From: Lawsonibacter hominis
Lineage (GTDB): Bacteria; Bacillota; Clostridia; Oscillospirales; Oscillospiraceae
NCBI RefSeq assembly: GCF_014287895.1
Contig: NZ_JACOPP010000001.1
Coordinates: 62,001-126,000 of the forward strand
Length of the DNA: 64,000 bases
Reading direction: 5' to 3'
The stretch's first letter is position 1. Each line of letters begins with the position of its first letter. Positions 41,109 to 50,812 of the stretch are shown piece after piece. Made by a program: the position numbers and the translations under genes. Under the pieces are notes generated by a model. The model saw only the letters and a list, made by a program, of their open reading frames with translations, had not been told where the DNA came from and ran no database searches.

Positions 41109-42506
41109 TCATGGCTGCTTGTCATTTGGCAGCCAATCCGCCGTCCAAGCCCCACTCTCCCGCAGGAATTCTCCGTCATGGGTGATAACCACCACACATA
41201 GCCCCTGCTCCGCCAACTCCCGGAGGCGTCGGCTCACCTCCAGCATGTGGCCATAGTCAAGTCCGCTGGTAGGCTCATCAAAGATCAGCAGTTCCTTTCC
41301 GCTGAGACAGCCATCTGCAACGGCCAGCCTCTGCTTCTGCCCGCCGGATAGAGCCATGGGGTGAGTATCCGCATACTGAGCCAGATCCATTCGGCCCAAG
41401 GTTGTCAAAGCCTCCTGCTCTGTGGCCGTATTTCCCAGCCGGGTCTCTGCCAGCACGCTGTCTCCAAAAAGCTGGAGGTTCACATCCTGCATGATCAGGA
41501 ACGCCTTCCGCCTTCTTTCCGTTCGGCGCAGAGGCTTTCCATCCCAAAAAATTGTACCGCTTTGTTCCTTCATCAAACCGCACAGACACCGGGCCAGGGT
41601 GGTCTTGCCTGCCCCGTTTTGGCCGGTAATGGCGGTAATTTGTCCCCTGGGCGCATGGAAGGATACGCCCTCCCATACAGCCGCACCGTTATAGGTCGCC
41701 CGCAACTCCCGAACCATCAAGCCGTCTGCTCCAGCCGCTGGGCTTGGCTCAGGCGAGGACACCGGTACCTCCGCAATGCTCCGCAGTCCCATGGAGCGGC
41801 GTTCCTCCTCGGGCAGAGCGAGGAAATCTTTCCCGTTATATTCCCGTTCCAGCTGCCCGCTCCGCAGATAGAACACCCGATCAGCAAGATCCGCAGCGTA
41901 CCAAAGGCGGTGCTCTGCCATCAACACGGTCTTTCCGGCCTTTTTCAACTGTTTCAGGATCTCCCGGAGCTGGCGGATACCCTCCCCATCCAGATTGGAG
42001 GAAGGCTCGTCCAGTACAAACAGCTCCGGCCCCATGGCCCAGGCGCTGGCGCAGGCAATGCGCTGTTTTTCTCCACCGGACAGAGCAAAAATGCTCCGGT
42101 CCAGCAGCGGTCCCACTCCGCAGACTTGGACGGCGGATTCCAGAGCCTGTTCCATCTCATCGTGGGACGCTCCACGACTCTCCAGCCCAAAAAGCACCTC
42201 GCTGGTGGTGTCCAGATTGAAGAACTGGGACTTGGGGTTCTGAAACACCGAGCCCACCGTCCGCGCCAGTTCCCACAGCGGGGTCTGTGCCACATCCTGG
42301 CCGCCGACCATAACAGTTCCCGCCAGTGTCCCACCTCCAGTATGCTGGAGCAGGCCATTGACGAGCTTGATGATTGTGGTCTTGCCGCAGCCGCTCTCTC
42401 CGGTGAGCAGGATAAGTTCCCCCGGTTTCACAGAAAAGGTGCAGTCCCGAAGGCTTGGCGTCTCCTTGCCCTCATAAGCATAGGTCACATGGTCAAAGAT
42501 AATCAT
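41109..42506 (-). CDS. ECF transporter fused double ATPase, module 2
   Basis: A 465-residue protein with two complete ABC ATPase domains: GESGCGKT, LSGGEKQRIACA, FVLDEPSSNLD; then GQNGAGKT, LSGGQKQRLAVA, LIFDEPTSGLD. The start at 42506 overlaps the T gene by 4 bases. Energises the module 2 importer. Confidence 0.9.
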   Translation of the reverse strand: MIIFDHVTYAYEGKETPSLRDCTFSVKPGELILLTGESGCGKTTIIKLVNGLLQHTGGGTLAGTVMVGGQDVAQTPLWELARTVGSVFQNPKSQFFNLDTTSEVLFGLESRGASHDEMEQALESAVQVCGVGPLLDRSIFALSGGEKQRIACASAWAMGPELFVLDEPSSNLDGEGIRQLREILKQLKKAGKTVLMAEHRLWYAADLADRVFYLRSGQLEREYNGKDFLALPEEERRSMGLRSIAEVPVSSPEPSPAAGADGLMVRELRATYNGAAVWEGVSFHAPRGQITAITGQNGAGKTTLARCLCGLMKEQSGTIFWDGKPLRRTERRRKAFLIMQDVNLQLFGDSVLAETRLGNTATEQEALTTLGRMDLAQYADTHPMALSGGQKQRLAVADGCLSGKELLIFDEPTSGLDYGHMLEVSRRLRELAEQGLCVVVITHDGEFLRESGAWTADWLPNDKQP

Positions 42507-43192
42507 GGTAGCACCCCCTTGCAGCAGATCCCGCCCACGCAGAGAGCCAGAAACAGCAGTGTGACCACCACATCCTGAATGTGAAATCCGATAGGCCGCC
42601 AGGAGGACATCTTCCCTGGGGACTCGATGCCCCGAGCGGTGGCGGACTCGCTGAGTTCTTCTGCTGTCTGGGCTGCCCCCATAAGCATTGGTACATAAAT
42701 GCACTCCAGTTTCTCATCAAAACCACGGATATTCCGAAGGGCCATGGCATCCCGGATATGACGCAAATCCTGCCGAAGTGCAGGCAGAAAGCGCAGCGTC
42801 ACCGCAAGGGTAATAGAAAAACTCCGGGGAGCGCCCATCCCCTCCAAAGCAGCTATGAACTGGCTGACGCTGGTGGTGGCAATCAGATAGGCGCCGCCGG
42901 CAATGCAGGGGAACACCAGAATGAAGTAGGTTACCGTAGCAAAGACTGTAGCCAAAGAACCGGGCAGCAGCGGCAACAGCCAGTACTGTATCGCCAGGAT
43001 AGCCAGATATGTCGCCAGCAGCCCTGCCAACATGGTTCCTTTCCGCTCTACCAGAAAGAGAATCAAATAGGCTATTATAACACTGAGCTGGAAAACCGCA
43101 GGGCTCCAAGTGAACACCACCACATTGGCCAACAGCCAGATCAGAATCTTGGTTCGAGGATCAAGAAAAGAAGGGCGAATATTCTTCCTCAT
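42503..43192 (-). CDS. ECF transporter T component (EcfT), module 2
   Basis: A 229-residue protein with membrane helices in the N-terminal half and at the C-terminus, and the EcfT coupling motifs RDAMALRNIRGF and SATARGIES. The 4-base overlaps on both sides show tight translational coupling (S-T-A). Confidence 0.88.
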   Translation of the reverse strand: MRKNIRPSFLDPRTKILIWLLANVVVFTWSPAVFQLSVIIAYLILFLVERKGTMLAGLLATYLAILAIQYWLLPLLPGSLATVFATVTYFILVFPCIAGGAYLIATTSVSQFIAALEGMGAPRSFSITLAVTLRFLPALRQDLRHIRDAMALRNIRGFDEKLECIYVPMLMGAAQTAEELSESATARGIESPGKMSSWRPIGFHIQDVVVTLLFLALCVGGICCKGVLP

Positions 43193-43791
43193 TGGGCCAG
43201 CCCGGCCTTGACAAAATGCTTACGCATGAGTTTCATACCCAGCAAGGAGCCCAGAACAGAGCCTACCAAAATGCTCAGTACAATGACCCCGAACACCGGC
43301 CAGGTCAGCAGGCCCTCCATGGTGGCCATATAGCCAGCGTCCATCATCTGGGCGGCATACTCCAAATAGCTTTCTTTGGTAAACCAGAGGGGCAGAAAGT
43401 CCCCGATAAAGCCCAGATTGAAGCAGAAGAAGCCCAGCATAAGCCAGCCTTTCTGCCGAAACTGTCCAGCCCGCAGGCACAGCTCACACAGAATTCCTCC
43501 CACCAGTCCCGTGATGGGGAACATCCAGGTAGCGGCCACCAGCACCACGCCGGTAATCAGGCTGGTGAGCAGAAAGGGGCCGTTTTTCTGCACCTTGGCT
43601 ACCATCAGCATGAACACTGGCCCGATCAGAATGGCATCAATAAAGTGGGTAGCAAACCATACATAGGGGCTGACACCGCCCACCAGCATAAAAAGGAAGC
43701 GAATGGCAATGCACACCGCCCCCAGTGCGCCGGCGGTGATGGCGTCTTTGGCAGTCAGTTTGCGTTTTCCCTGTTCCAATGATTGAGACAT
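43189..43791 (-). CDS. ECF transporter S component (MptD/Trep_Strep type), module 2
   Basis: A 200-residue protein with six hydrophobic segments, ending KLMRKHFVKAGLAQ like the other S components in the window. RBS GGAGGG. Its promoter region, 26-41 bases upstream of the start codon, holds the GTTAG-N6-CTAAC palindrome shared with the divergent araC gene. Confidence 0.86.
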   Translation of the reverse strand: MSQSLEQGKRKLTAKDAITAGALGAVCIAIRFLFMLVGGVSPYVWFATHFIDAILIGPVFMLMVAKVQKNGPFLLTSLITGVVLVAATWMFPITGLVGGILCELCLRAGQFRQKGWLMLGFFCFNLGFIGDFLPLWFTKESYLEYAAQMMDAGYMATMEGLLTWPVFGVIVLSILVGSVLGSLLGMKLMRKHFVKAGLAQ

Positions 43792-43816
43792 ATTGAAATC
43801 CCTCCTGTCTATAATC

Positions 43817-43832
43817 GTTAGCCTTGGCTAAC
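43817..43832. promoter_or_regulatory. Operator palindrome, module 2
   Basis: GTTAG-N6-CTAAC between the divergent S-component operon and araC gene. On the minus strand it is directly followed by GATTATAG, a possible -10, so binding there would block transcription of the ECF operon. Confidence 0.65.
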
Positions 43833-43980
43833 TAAAAAACAGAATAGCATAGCTGACTGCCTGCCGGCAACTCCATACAGGCATTTTAGCTCCAAATAGC
43901 TTGCAATTTTTGAGCAATCATTGACGACTCCTCTCCAGTCAGTTACAATCAAACCAAATCAAACAACGGAGGCACTGCCC

Positions 43981-44955
43981 ATGTCCAATATGTCGCAACT
44001 TTTTGATGCCAGCCGTTTCCCAGACGATGTGAAGGTTCGAGCCAACGGCAAGGCTACGGTGATGACCCTCTATGGTTCAGAGAACGGAAGCCTGCGACTG
44101 TTTTCTTTGTGGGAGGGCGCAATTCTTTCCTTCAACCGGATCTATACTCAGGTCTGGCCCTTGGCACAGAATGAAGCGGCTAACATTCTGCTGCTGAACT
44201 TCTGCCGGAAGGGGCGCTGTGAAGTGGCGCTGGAGGATGGACAGTTTGCCTTCCTCTCTCAAGGACACATGGCCGTAGGAACCCAGCAGGCTCAGGAGGA
44301 GTATCGCTACCCCAGTGGTCTCTATGAGGGTGTCGAGTTGTTTTTGGATCTGGATATGTTGGCCCATCGTCCTTATCCACTGTTTCAGGAGGGGGAAGTA
44401 AGCCCAGAGGGGATCGTAGAGCACCTGCATACCTCCCGCCGACTCTATTTGGGACCCACGCCTGCCTGTGTACAGACATTGCTGGATGACCTGTGGCAGC
44501 TTCGAGATTCGGAGGAAGTGGGACTGCTGAAACTTCTCTCCGCCCAGCTGCTTTGGAAGGTAGAACGCCAGCCTCTTGAAACCAGTCCCACAGTCCGCTA
44601 TTTTACCAGCTCCCAAGTATCCATCGCCAGAGAGACACGGAACATCCTGTGCGCAGACCTGAGCCAGAACCACACGGCGCGGGAGTTGGCGGATCGGTTC
44701 CAGGTGGCCGAAACCAGTCTCAAGAATTACTTCCGCGGTGTGTTTGGAGAAAACCTCTCCACATTTTTGCGGGAGGTGAGGATGCGCCGAGCAGCAGAAT
44801 TGCTGCAGAGCAGTGAATTACGAGTGGCGGAGATCGCAGCACAGGTAGGCTACGAAAATCAGAGCAAATTTGCCGCAGTTTTTGTTCGGCACTTCGGCTG
44901 CCCGCCGCTGGAGTATCGCCGCAGGGCACACCTTTCGATTGCTGATGACAATTAA
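43981..44955 (+). CDS. AraC-family regulator, module 2
   Basis: A 324-residue protein. The sensor domain contains LNFCRKGRCEVALED, the PchR/YbtA-like pattern. The DNA-binding half has TARELADRFQVAETSLKNYF and RVAEIAAQVGYENQSKFAAV, ending FGCPPLEYRR. ATG 43981 has GGAGG upstream. It is divergent from the S-T-A-dtxR operon and probably activates it. Confidence 0.9.
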   Translation: MSNMSQLFDASRFPDDVKVRANGKATVMTLYGSENGSLRLFSLWEGAILSFNRIYTQVWPLAQNEAANILLLNFCRKGRCEVALEDGQFAFLSQGHMAVGTQQAQEEYRYPSGLYEGVELFLDLDMLAHRPYPLFQEGEVSPEGIVEHLHTSRRLYLGPTPACVQTLLDDLWQLRDSEEVGLLKLLSAQLLWKVERQPLETSPTVRYFTSSQVSIARETRNILCADLSQNHTARELADRFQVAETSLKNYFRGVFGENLSTFLREVRMRRAAELLQSSELRVAEIAAQVGYENQSKFAAVFVRHFGCPPLEYRRRAHLSIADDN

Positions 44956-44978
44956 CATCCATATACTTTGCCCTTTCT

Positions 44979-45028
44979 GAGATACCCACAGTTCTAAAAC
45001 ATAAGGAACTGCGGGTATCTCTTATTTT
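44979..45028 (+). terminator. Intrinsic terminator after the module 2 araC gene
   Basis: GAGATACCCACAGTTC pairs with GAACTGCGGGTATCTC (16 bp, one G-U), then TTATTTTG. Confidence 0.87.
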
Positions 45029-45086
45029 GAAAACGGAAGGCTTAAGTTCCTGTTCCCAAAATTCAGTCACCACACACTTCCGCCCC

Positions 45087-45128
45087 TTGACATTTTTCCT
45101 TGATAACGCTAAAATACATACAAGTATG
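45087..45128 (+). promoter_or_regulatory. Strong promoter plus palindrome of the AbrB operon
   Basis: TTGACA (45087-45092), 17-nt spacer, TAAAAT (45110-45115), then the palindrome CATACAAGTATG (45117-45128) near the transcription start. The AbrB-like first gene product may bind it. Confidence 0.65.
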
Positions 45129-45164
45129 CATTTCATATTTATATGTATCATGGGAGGTATACGC

Positions 45165-45398
45165 ATGGAAACCACAAAGGGACACTATATTTTCGGAACG
45201 GTGAAGGTTGGGGAGCGTGGGCAGATCATTATCCCCAAGGAAGCTCGACAGGTCTTTGATATTAAAGCCGGAGACACTTTGATTGTGTTGGGCGACGAGA
45301 AATGGGGCATTGCCGTCACAAAGGCAGATGTGCTGGAGAAGCACGCTTATGATGTATTCAAAAAAATCTCGGAGGGACAGACGGATGCAGACCAGTAA
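45165..45398 (+). CDS. AbrB/SpoVT-type transcription factor
   Basis: A 77-residue protein with the swapped-hairpin DNA-binding fold (GTVKVGERGQIIIPKEARQV, IKAGDTLIVLGDE). RBS GGGAGG precedes ATG 45165. It overlaps the next gene by 14 bases and is likely the repressor of this four-gene operon. Confidence 0.87.
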   Translation: METTKGHYIFGTVKVGERGQIIIPKEARQVFDIKAGDTLIVLGDEKWGIAVTKADVLEKHAYDVFKKISEGQTDADQ

Positions 45399-45993
45399 CA
45401 CAGCTCTTTTCTTTTTGGAAGACGATTGCATCCGTGCCTTTGGTCAGGAAACAGGCTGTACCTTACTTCAACAGGCTGAGGAACTTTACCAGGATTTGTG
45501 CCAGCACGGGAATGACCGGGGCAATCATGTGATCGAGGAGCATCTTCAAAGCAGGCTGTTTCCTTTGATGTCATATTACAAAGCGCTTTTGAAACATGGT
45601 ATTCAAGAAGATCAGGCATTGTTGTTGGTACGAGAAACAGCACACAAAGCTGCCATAGATAAAAAAGCCGAAATGCAAAAATTAGGTTCACTTCCTTTTG
45701 CTTATCTCATTTTCCGGATGGGCGTCAAACGACACATGAAAAACCACTTTCCTCCAGAGGGATGGCAAACAGAGTGGGTGCGCTGTAACTGCCAAGAGAT
45801 CCATTTCAATTTGCACCGCTGCCTCTACTGGGATGTTACGAAACAATTCGGGTGCCCGGAGCTGTGCTGTGTATTCTGCGAAAGTGATGACATCTCCTTC
45901 TCCGGACTGGCTCCCAAAATAAACTTCCTGCGCAACGGAACGCTGGGCAGCGGATCGGACTGCTGTGACCTCCATTTCATCAAGGCGCAATGA
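45385..45993 (+). CDS. ATC-hydrolase-family protein
   Basis: A 202-residue member of the L-2-amino-thiazoline-4-carboxylate hydrolase family. The conserved C-terminal pattern is present: FNLHRCLYWDVTKQFGCPEL, then CVFCESDDISFSGLAPKINF and NGTLGSGSDCCDLHFIK. Characterised members open a thiazoline ring to give a cysteine derivative; many relatives have unknown substrates. It starts inside the end of the abrB-like gene. Confidence 0.75.
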   Translation: MQTSNTALFFLEDDCIRAFGQETGCTLLQQAEELYQDLCQHGNDRGNHVIEEHLQSRLFPLMSYYKALLKHGIQEDQALLLVRETAHKAAIDKKAEMQKLGSLPFAYLIFRMGVKRHMKNHFPPEGWQTEWVRCNCQEIHFNLHRCLYWDVTKQFGCPELCCVFCESDDISFSGLAPKINFLRNGTLGSGSDCCDLHFIKAQ

Positions 45994-46012
45994 GGAATTA
46001 GGAAAACTGCCT

Positions 46013-46633
46013 ATGAAACATACCTTTTACTCCCTTCTGCCCCTGTTTTTACTGCTGGATCTGGTCATTCCTTTTCTGCTGGCGCCCACCTATCCGGGCT
46101 ACCGCCACACCCGGCAGGTCATGAGTGTGCTGGGAAACCGAAGCGCCCCCTTCCACACGGTCTATACTCTATGGCTACTCTTCCTGGGGACAGCCATTCT
46201 GCTGACCTGCGCCCAGCTGTGCCCCCTCCTTTGGGGCCGGTCCGGCGGTCTTAGTCTGGCTCTGGCGGCAATCTTGATCATCTACGCTCTGGGCGGCCGC
46301 ATTTTGTCAGGATTGTTTCCTGTATCAGAAACCAAGGCGATGGAGACTTTGTCCGCAAAGATTCACGGTTTCGGGTCGGTGTTGGGTTTTCTGGCGCTGA
46401 CCTTCGCTCCGCTGGTCGTTGCACTGTTTTATTTCAAAGGCAGGCAGACCGGCCTTGCCCTGTGTGCGCTGGCGTGCTTTCTCCTGGCGTTGGTATTCTT
46501 CGTGCTGTTCGTTATGGCGGACAAGCCCCGGTTTGCCCACACCGTGATCGCATGGGAGGGGCTGTGGCAGCGGCTGACCCTGCTGTTTATGTATCTTCCC
46601 CTGGCGCTGCTCTGTGTCAGAGGCGTACAATGA
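46013..46633 (+). CDS. DUF998-family membrane protein
   Basis: A 206-residue protein with six hydrophobic segments and the DUF998 look (PGYRHTRQVMSVLGNRSAPF, LSGLFPVSETKAMETLSAKI followed by Gly-Phe-Gly). It lies in the cell membrane. Function is unknown. It overlaps the next frame by ATGA at 46630. Confidence 0.78.
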   Translation: MKHTFYSLLPLFLLLDLVIPFLLAPTYPGYRHTRQVMSVLGNRSAPFHTVYTLWLLFLGTAILLTCAQLCPLLWGRSGGLSLALAAILIIYALGGRILSGLFPVSETKAMETLSAKIHGFGSVLGFLALTFAPLVVALFYFKGRQTGLALCALACFLLALVFFVLFVMADKPRFAHTVIAWEGLWQRLTLLFMYLPLALLCVRGVQ

Positions 46634-46650
46634 GAAAGGAGCAATACCAA

Positions 46651-47118
46651 ATGCCGCAGATGAACAAAGGCGGAAAGTTTGTTTTTGGAAAATCCAACAT
46701 TCAAGAATCCGGCAAAATTCAGTTTCCCATCCAAGCCATGTCGGAATACCAGATCACCGCCGAAGGCAAGGTCTATCTCTTTACCGGAAGCAAGGTGACC
46801 GGTGGATTCTGCGTGACCAGAAAGGGGCTGCTCCTGCCATCCAAGCTGGGCCATATTCTGGCCGCTCTGCCCGAGCTGCGGGACTATACCGCCGCGGAGG
46901 GTACTTTCCTTCCTTACAAGGGCCGCTCCTACTGCTGGCTCTCTGTGACAGCAGACGGGCAGGTTCGTCTGACAATACCGATGATGGATTTTCTCCGCAT
47001 AACTCCAGGGATGCGGCTCCTATCCATCCGCAGCAGCGACATTGCCTTCACCATGGGTGCCAAGGGGCCGCTTCTGGAAAAGGCGGATCGCTATAATGGC
47101 GTGATTCCAGAATTCTGA
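46651..47118 (+). CDS. AbrB-like hypothetical protein
   Basis: ATG 46651 is chosen for AAAGGAG 8 bases upstream; ATG 46630 overlaps the previous stop. The product of 155 residues has repeated beta-hairpin segments (GKIQFPIQAMSEYQI and GSKVTGGFCVTRKGLLLPSK) resembling an AbrB-like fold. It ends the four-gene operon. Confidence 0.55.
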   Translation: MPQMNKGGKFVFGKSNIQESGKIQFPIQAMSEYQITAEGKVYLFTGSKVTGGFCVTRKGLLLPSKLGHILAALPELRDYTAAEGTFLPYKGRSYCWLSVTADGQVRLTIPMMDFLRITPGMRLLSIRSSDIAFTMGAKGPLLEKADRYNGVIPEF

Positions 47119-47127
47119 ATTTTAACA

Positions 47128-47168
47128 AAAAGCGGTCGTTGACAAGGATATTCTGTCAGCGGCCGCTT
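47128..47168. terminator. Terminator between convergent operons
   Basis: A 14-bp stem AGCGGTCGTTGACA / TGTCAGCGGCCGCT with two G-U pairs; A residues on the left serve as the T run for the leftward transcript. The 120 bases between it and the exporter stop show no gene. Confidence 0.7.
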
Positions 47169-47293
47169 CTCTGTCTGCAGCCATGTACATTCTGGCAATG
47201 GAATCAACTGGGTAGCACTTTGCAGTCCGTTTGATTTCTTTACTGGGATAGGAGGAGAAGGGATCGTTGTCAGTGCCAGGTAAGCATCTCCGC

Positions 47294-49003
47294 TTAATTG
47301 GACAGTCTTTGCTCCGCCGCCCACATAGCGGCATATTTTCCGCCTCTGGCCAGCAGCTCTTCATGAGTGCCGGACTCCGCAATGTTCCCGTCTGCTACCA
47401 CCAGGATCTGATCCGCATTTCGGACGATAGACAGGGTATGTGCAATCATGACTACTGTCTTCCGCTCTGACAAAAGCCCCAGGATCGCCCGCTTGACCGC
47501 CAGCTCGTTTTCAATGTCCAGAGAGGCAGTGGCCTCATCCAGCAGCAGGATGGGGCTGTTTTTCAAAATAGCCCGGGCGATGGACAGACGCTGACGCTCC
47601 CCGCCGGAGAGAAAGGCTCCGTTTTCCCCAATAGGGGTGTCATAGCCATGCTCCAGCTTCTGTATGAAGCCGTCACATCCAGCCGCACGGCAGGCGGCCT
47701 CCACCTCACGGTCTGTGGCCGAGGGGCGGGCATGGCGGATATTCTCCCGAACGGTATCGTCAAAGAGGAACACCTGCTGATCCACCATGGAGATTTGCTC
47801 CAGCACCCGTTCTGCCGCCACGGTCTCAACGGACTGCCCTCCGATGGAGATCTCGCCGCTCTGCGGTTCGTAGTATTTGGCGATCAGATTGAGAATGGTG
47901 GATTTGCCGGAACCGGAGTCTCCTACAATGGCGGTGAGCTTTCCTGCCGGTGCCGTAAAGGACAGCTCCTTCAGCACCGGCTCTCCCGGCACATAGGAGA
48001 AGGAGACCGAGCGGAAGGTGATGTTCTGCTCAGCAGGATGGAAGGGCGCCATGGAACCTCTCTCCTCCGGTTCCGCCATCACCTGGAGGATATTGTTCTT
48101 GGAGACCATCAGGTGCTTCCATTCAAAGAGATCGATGGAAATGGCAGTGGTAAGCTTGGTCAGCAGAATGGGTAGCATGGAGACCATGAGATAATCCACA
48201 TTGCTCAGCGTACCGGCTGCCCAGGGACCGGCTGCCAACGCCATGATGGCCGGCACACTGCACCAGCTGAGAATGTTATACCCGAAGCCAATAGGGATGC
48301 CCTTTGCCTCGTACAGATAACACACCCGACTGAACCTCCGCATCGCCTCGGTAGTGGCCTGATTCTGGACGCCACCCATATGATAGGCACGGAAGGTCTG
48401 GATGCCGTCGATGTACTCCACGATGCTGCTGACCGTCTCGGCACTGACCTCATGCTTGGCCACGCCGTATTTGGCAACAACACGGAAGGACAGCCACAGA
48501 TTGGGGATCAGCCCCGCTACCACCAAGAAAAGAATCAGCCCCGCCGGCAGATACACCTTGCATACAAAGCCTACCAGCATGGCGGCCAGCACAGCGTTTT
48601 TGGTGATGTTGCCGCTGGAGTGGGTCAGGATCTTCTCGTAGCTGCCCACATCGCTGGTCATGGTATTCACATACTCTCCCACCTGTCCCTGGGTGAAGCG
48701 GGAAAGAGGGATCTGTTTGAGTTTGTCACCCAGCCGAAGCCGCAGTCCTTTGGAAACAGCAGCTCCGCCCAGCTGAACCTGCGTGTAACCGGCGGCGTAA
48801 ATGACCAGTCGAATCAGGAAGATGCCCGCAAGAAACGCAGTCAGCAGCCCGAGCCGCTGTGCGCTCAGGCTGCCCTCAGACAGCCCGGACAGAACCATAT
48901 AAATGGACAAGTAGCTGCACCCGGACAGCAGCCCTTCCACTACCGTGAGGATCACACCGGAATAGAAGGCCCGATTTTTACGGAACACATTTGCCTCACG
49001 CAT
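47294..49003 (-). CDS. Exporter-fold ABC half-transporter B, module 3
   Basis: A 569-residue protein: a membrane domain with six helices and an ATPase with GDSGSGKS, LSGGERQRLSIARA, ILLLDEATASLD and the H-loop AHTLS. It overlaps its partner by 8 bases and should form a heterodimer with it. Exporter-fold pairs that import metal-chelates are known (YbtP/YbtQ, IrtA/IrtB); the link to DtxR, AraC and ECF genes here favours import (inference). Drug or peptide export remains possible. Confidence 0.88.
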   Translation of the reverse strand: MREANVFRKNRAFYSGVILTVVEGLLSGCSYLSIYMVLSGLSEGSLSAQRLGLLTAFLAGIFLIRLVIYAAGYTQVQLGGAAVSKGLRLRLGDKLKQIPLSRFTQGQVGEYVNTMTSDVGSYEKILTHSSGNITKNAVLAAMLVGFVCKVYLPAGLILFLVVAGLIPNLWLSFRVVAKYGVAKHEVSAETVSSIVEYIDGIQTFRAYHMGGVQNQATTEAMRRFSRVCYLYEAKGIPIGFGYNILSWCSVPAIMALAAGPWAAGTLSNVDYLMVSMLPILLTKLTTAISIDLFEWKHLMVSKNNILQVMAEPEERGSMAPFHPAEQNITFRSVSFSYVPGEPVLKELSFTAPAGKLTAIVGDSGSGKSTILNLIAKYYEPQSGEISIGGQSVETVAAERVLEQISMVDQQVFLFDDTVRENIRHARPSATDREVEAACRAAGCDGFIQKLEHGYDTPIGENGAFLSGGERQRLSIARAILKNSPILLLDEATASLDIENELAVKRAILGLLSERKTVVMIAHTLSIVRNADQILVVADGNIAESGTHEELLARGGKYAAMWAAEQRLSN

Positions 49004-50759
49004 GCTGCACACCCCCTTCCACGGAATAGGCAATGGCACGGGCAGCCCGGTAATCCGCCCAAGCCCTGCGGTAGTATTCATTTTTCTCCAGCACCTCTTC
49101 ATGGGTACCACAGCAGGTAATGGTGTTGTTCTCCACCACTGCCACCTTGTCGCACAGCTTGATGGCGCCCAGCCGGTGGGCCACGATCACGACTGTCTTG
49201 CCCCGGCACAGGTTTTCAATGGCCCGGTCGATCTCCACCTGGTTTTCCGGATCAGCCGCTGAGGTGGCTTCATCCAGGATTAGAATGGGAGCGTTTTTCA
49301 AAATGGCCCGGGCGATGGCAATGCGCTGCCGCTCCCCACCGGAGAAACGGGAGCCGAAAGTACCCACCTTGGTTTCATAGCCCTGGGGTAGCGATTGGAT
49401 GAAATCATCGATCTGCGCCAGTCTGGCAGCCTCGCGCACCTGCTCCAGTGTTGCTCCCGAGTTCATGCGGATGTTTTCCAGCACGCTGCCCCGGGTCAGA
49501 AAGGTCTTTTGGAACACCAGGGAGATATGGTCCAGCAGGTCCTCGTAGTCCAGCTCCCGCACATCTCTGCCGCCGATGCGGACCGTTCCCTGGGTCGCAT
49601 CGTAAGAGCGGGCCATCAGCTGGATCACGGTGCTTTTGCCTGCACCGGACACCCCCACCAGCGCAACCTTTTCCCCCGGCGCCACAGTGAGGGAGCAATC
49701 CCTGAGCACATCGGTCTTTCCATCGTAGGAAAAGGAGACATGATCCAGGGTAATGCCACAGGTCTCCGGAAAGGCCGCGCCGCTGGAAAAGGTGGGCAGA
49801 TCCAGGATCTCCTCCACTTTTTTCACGCCGGAAAGCGCCTGAGCAAAGGTGGTGGCCAGTTTTTGCAGGGGCAGGATCTCGGCGAGATACATCCCGCCCA
49901 CATAGGCAAAGAGCAGAAATACGCTGCCGGTAACGCTTCCCCGGAGGAAAAGCAGGCCGCCTACTGGAACCATCAGCACCATCCCGCATTCCACCAGCAG
50001 CAGAAAGGCGGCATAGGGCGGAGCCGTCTTGTGTGTGACCAGGTTCCAGATCCGGTTCTCCTCCTCAATGGCATGGGAAAACTTCTGGAAGGATCGGCTG
50101 CCCATGTTATACGCTTTGATCAGCCGCATACCGGAGATGTACTCGATCATCACGGAATTAAAGCCTACCAAGGAGTGGTTGACATCGGACAAAACCCCCT
50201 TCATTCTTCGGAAGATGACCGCCATCACAATGCCGGCCAGAGGCAGCGGGATCAGGGAGACCAGGGCCAGAGGGGCATTGACGGAGAGCAGATACAGGAA
50301 AATCACAACCGGCCCTGTAAGATAGGCCACAAATTCCGGCAGGTTGTGGGCCAGAAACAGTTCCAACTTCTCGATGTCCTCATTGAGAACAGTTTTGACC
50401 GCGCCGGTGCTCCGCCCGTCCAAGGCTCCAAGAGACACTTTGGCAAGATGCTCCGTTACCATGCACCGCACTCGAAACAGTGCCCCATAGGCTCCCTTGT
50501 GAGACAGCACACCCGAAGTACCCAGCAGCACCAGCCTTCCCACGGTGCCCGCCGTGACCAGCAAAGCGCAGTCGGCGATAACTGCTTTGGTACAGGCGCC
50601 GGAGAGCACCGCATCCATCAGCCGGTAAATGCCGATATACGATGTGATGACCAGAATACCGCTGCCAAAGGCACACAAAACGGACAGGATCAGCCATTTC
50701 CGCTCCGGCCCGGCCCACTGCAGCAGCCGCATCACCGGTGATGGCCGTTTTTCTTTCAT
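48996..50759 (-). CDS. Exporter-fold ABC half-transporter A, module 3
   Basis: A 587-residue partner of the downstream half-transporter. Six membrane helices (from RLLQWAGPERKWLILSVLCA), then GVSGAGKS, FSGGERQRIAIARA, LILDEATSAAD and AHRLG. Both ATPase sites look intact. RBS AGGAGG. Its control region, 54-69 bases upstream of the start, has the GTTAG palindrome, shared with the divergent araC gene. Confidence 0.88.
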   Translation of the reverse strand: MKEKRPSPVMRLLQWAGPERKWLILSVLCAFGSGILVITSYIGIYRLMDAVLSGACTKAVIADCALLVTAGTVGRLVLLGTSGVLSHKGAYGALFRVRCMVTEHLAKVSLGALDGRSTGAVKTVLNEDIEKLELFLAHNLPEFVAYLTGPVVIFLYLLSVNAPLALVSLIPLPLAGIVMAVIFRRMKGVLSDVNHSLVGFNSVMIEYISGMRLIKAYNMGSRSFQKFSHAIEEENRIWNLVTHKTAPPYAAFLLLVECGMVLMVPVGGLLFLRGSVTGSVFLLFAYVGGMYLAEILPLQKLATTFAQALSGVKKVEEILDLPTFSSGAAFPETCGITLDHVSFSYDGKTDVLRDCSLTVAPGEKVALVGVSGAGKSTVIQLMARSYDATQGTVRIGGRDVRELDYEDLLDHISLVFQKTFLTRGSVLENIRMNSGATLEQVREAARLAQIDDFIQSLPQGYETKVGTFGSRFSGGERQRIAIARAILKNAPILILDEATSAADPENQVEIDRAIENLCRGKTVVIVAHRLGAIKLCDKVAVVENNTITCCGTHEEVLEKNEYYRRAWADYRAARAIAYSVEGGVQHA

Positions 50760-50812
50760 CGTCTGTTCCTCCTTCCCCCGGCTTGACGAGAGCGCCGGGA
50801 AGTGATATTTTA

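Noticed and set aside
47169..47293. Possible small gene on the minus strand after the AbrB operon
   Set aside because: It is only the read-on of an alternative frame past the exporter gene's end, without RBS.
49395..50741. 448-codon open frame on the plus strand
   Set aside because: Lies antisense to the exporter gene with full ABC motifs; composition is His/Gln-rich as expected of a shadow.
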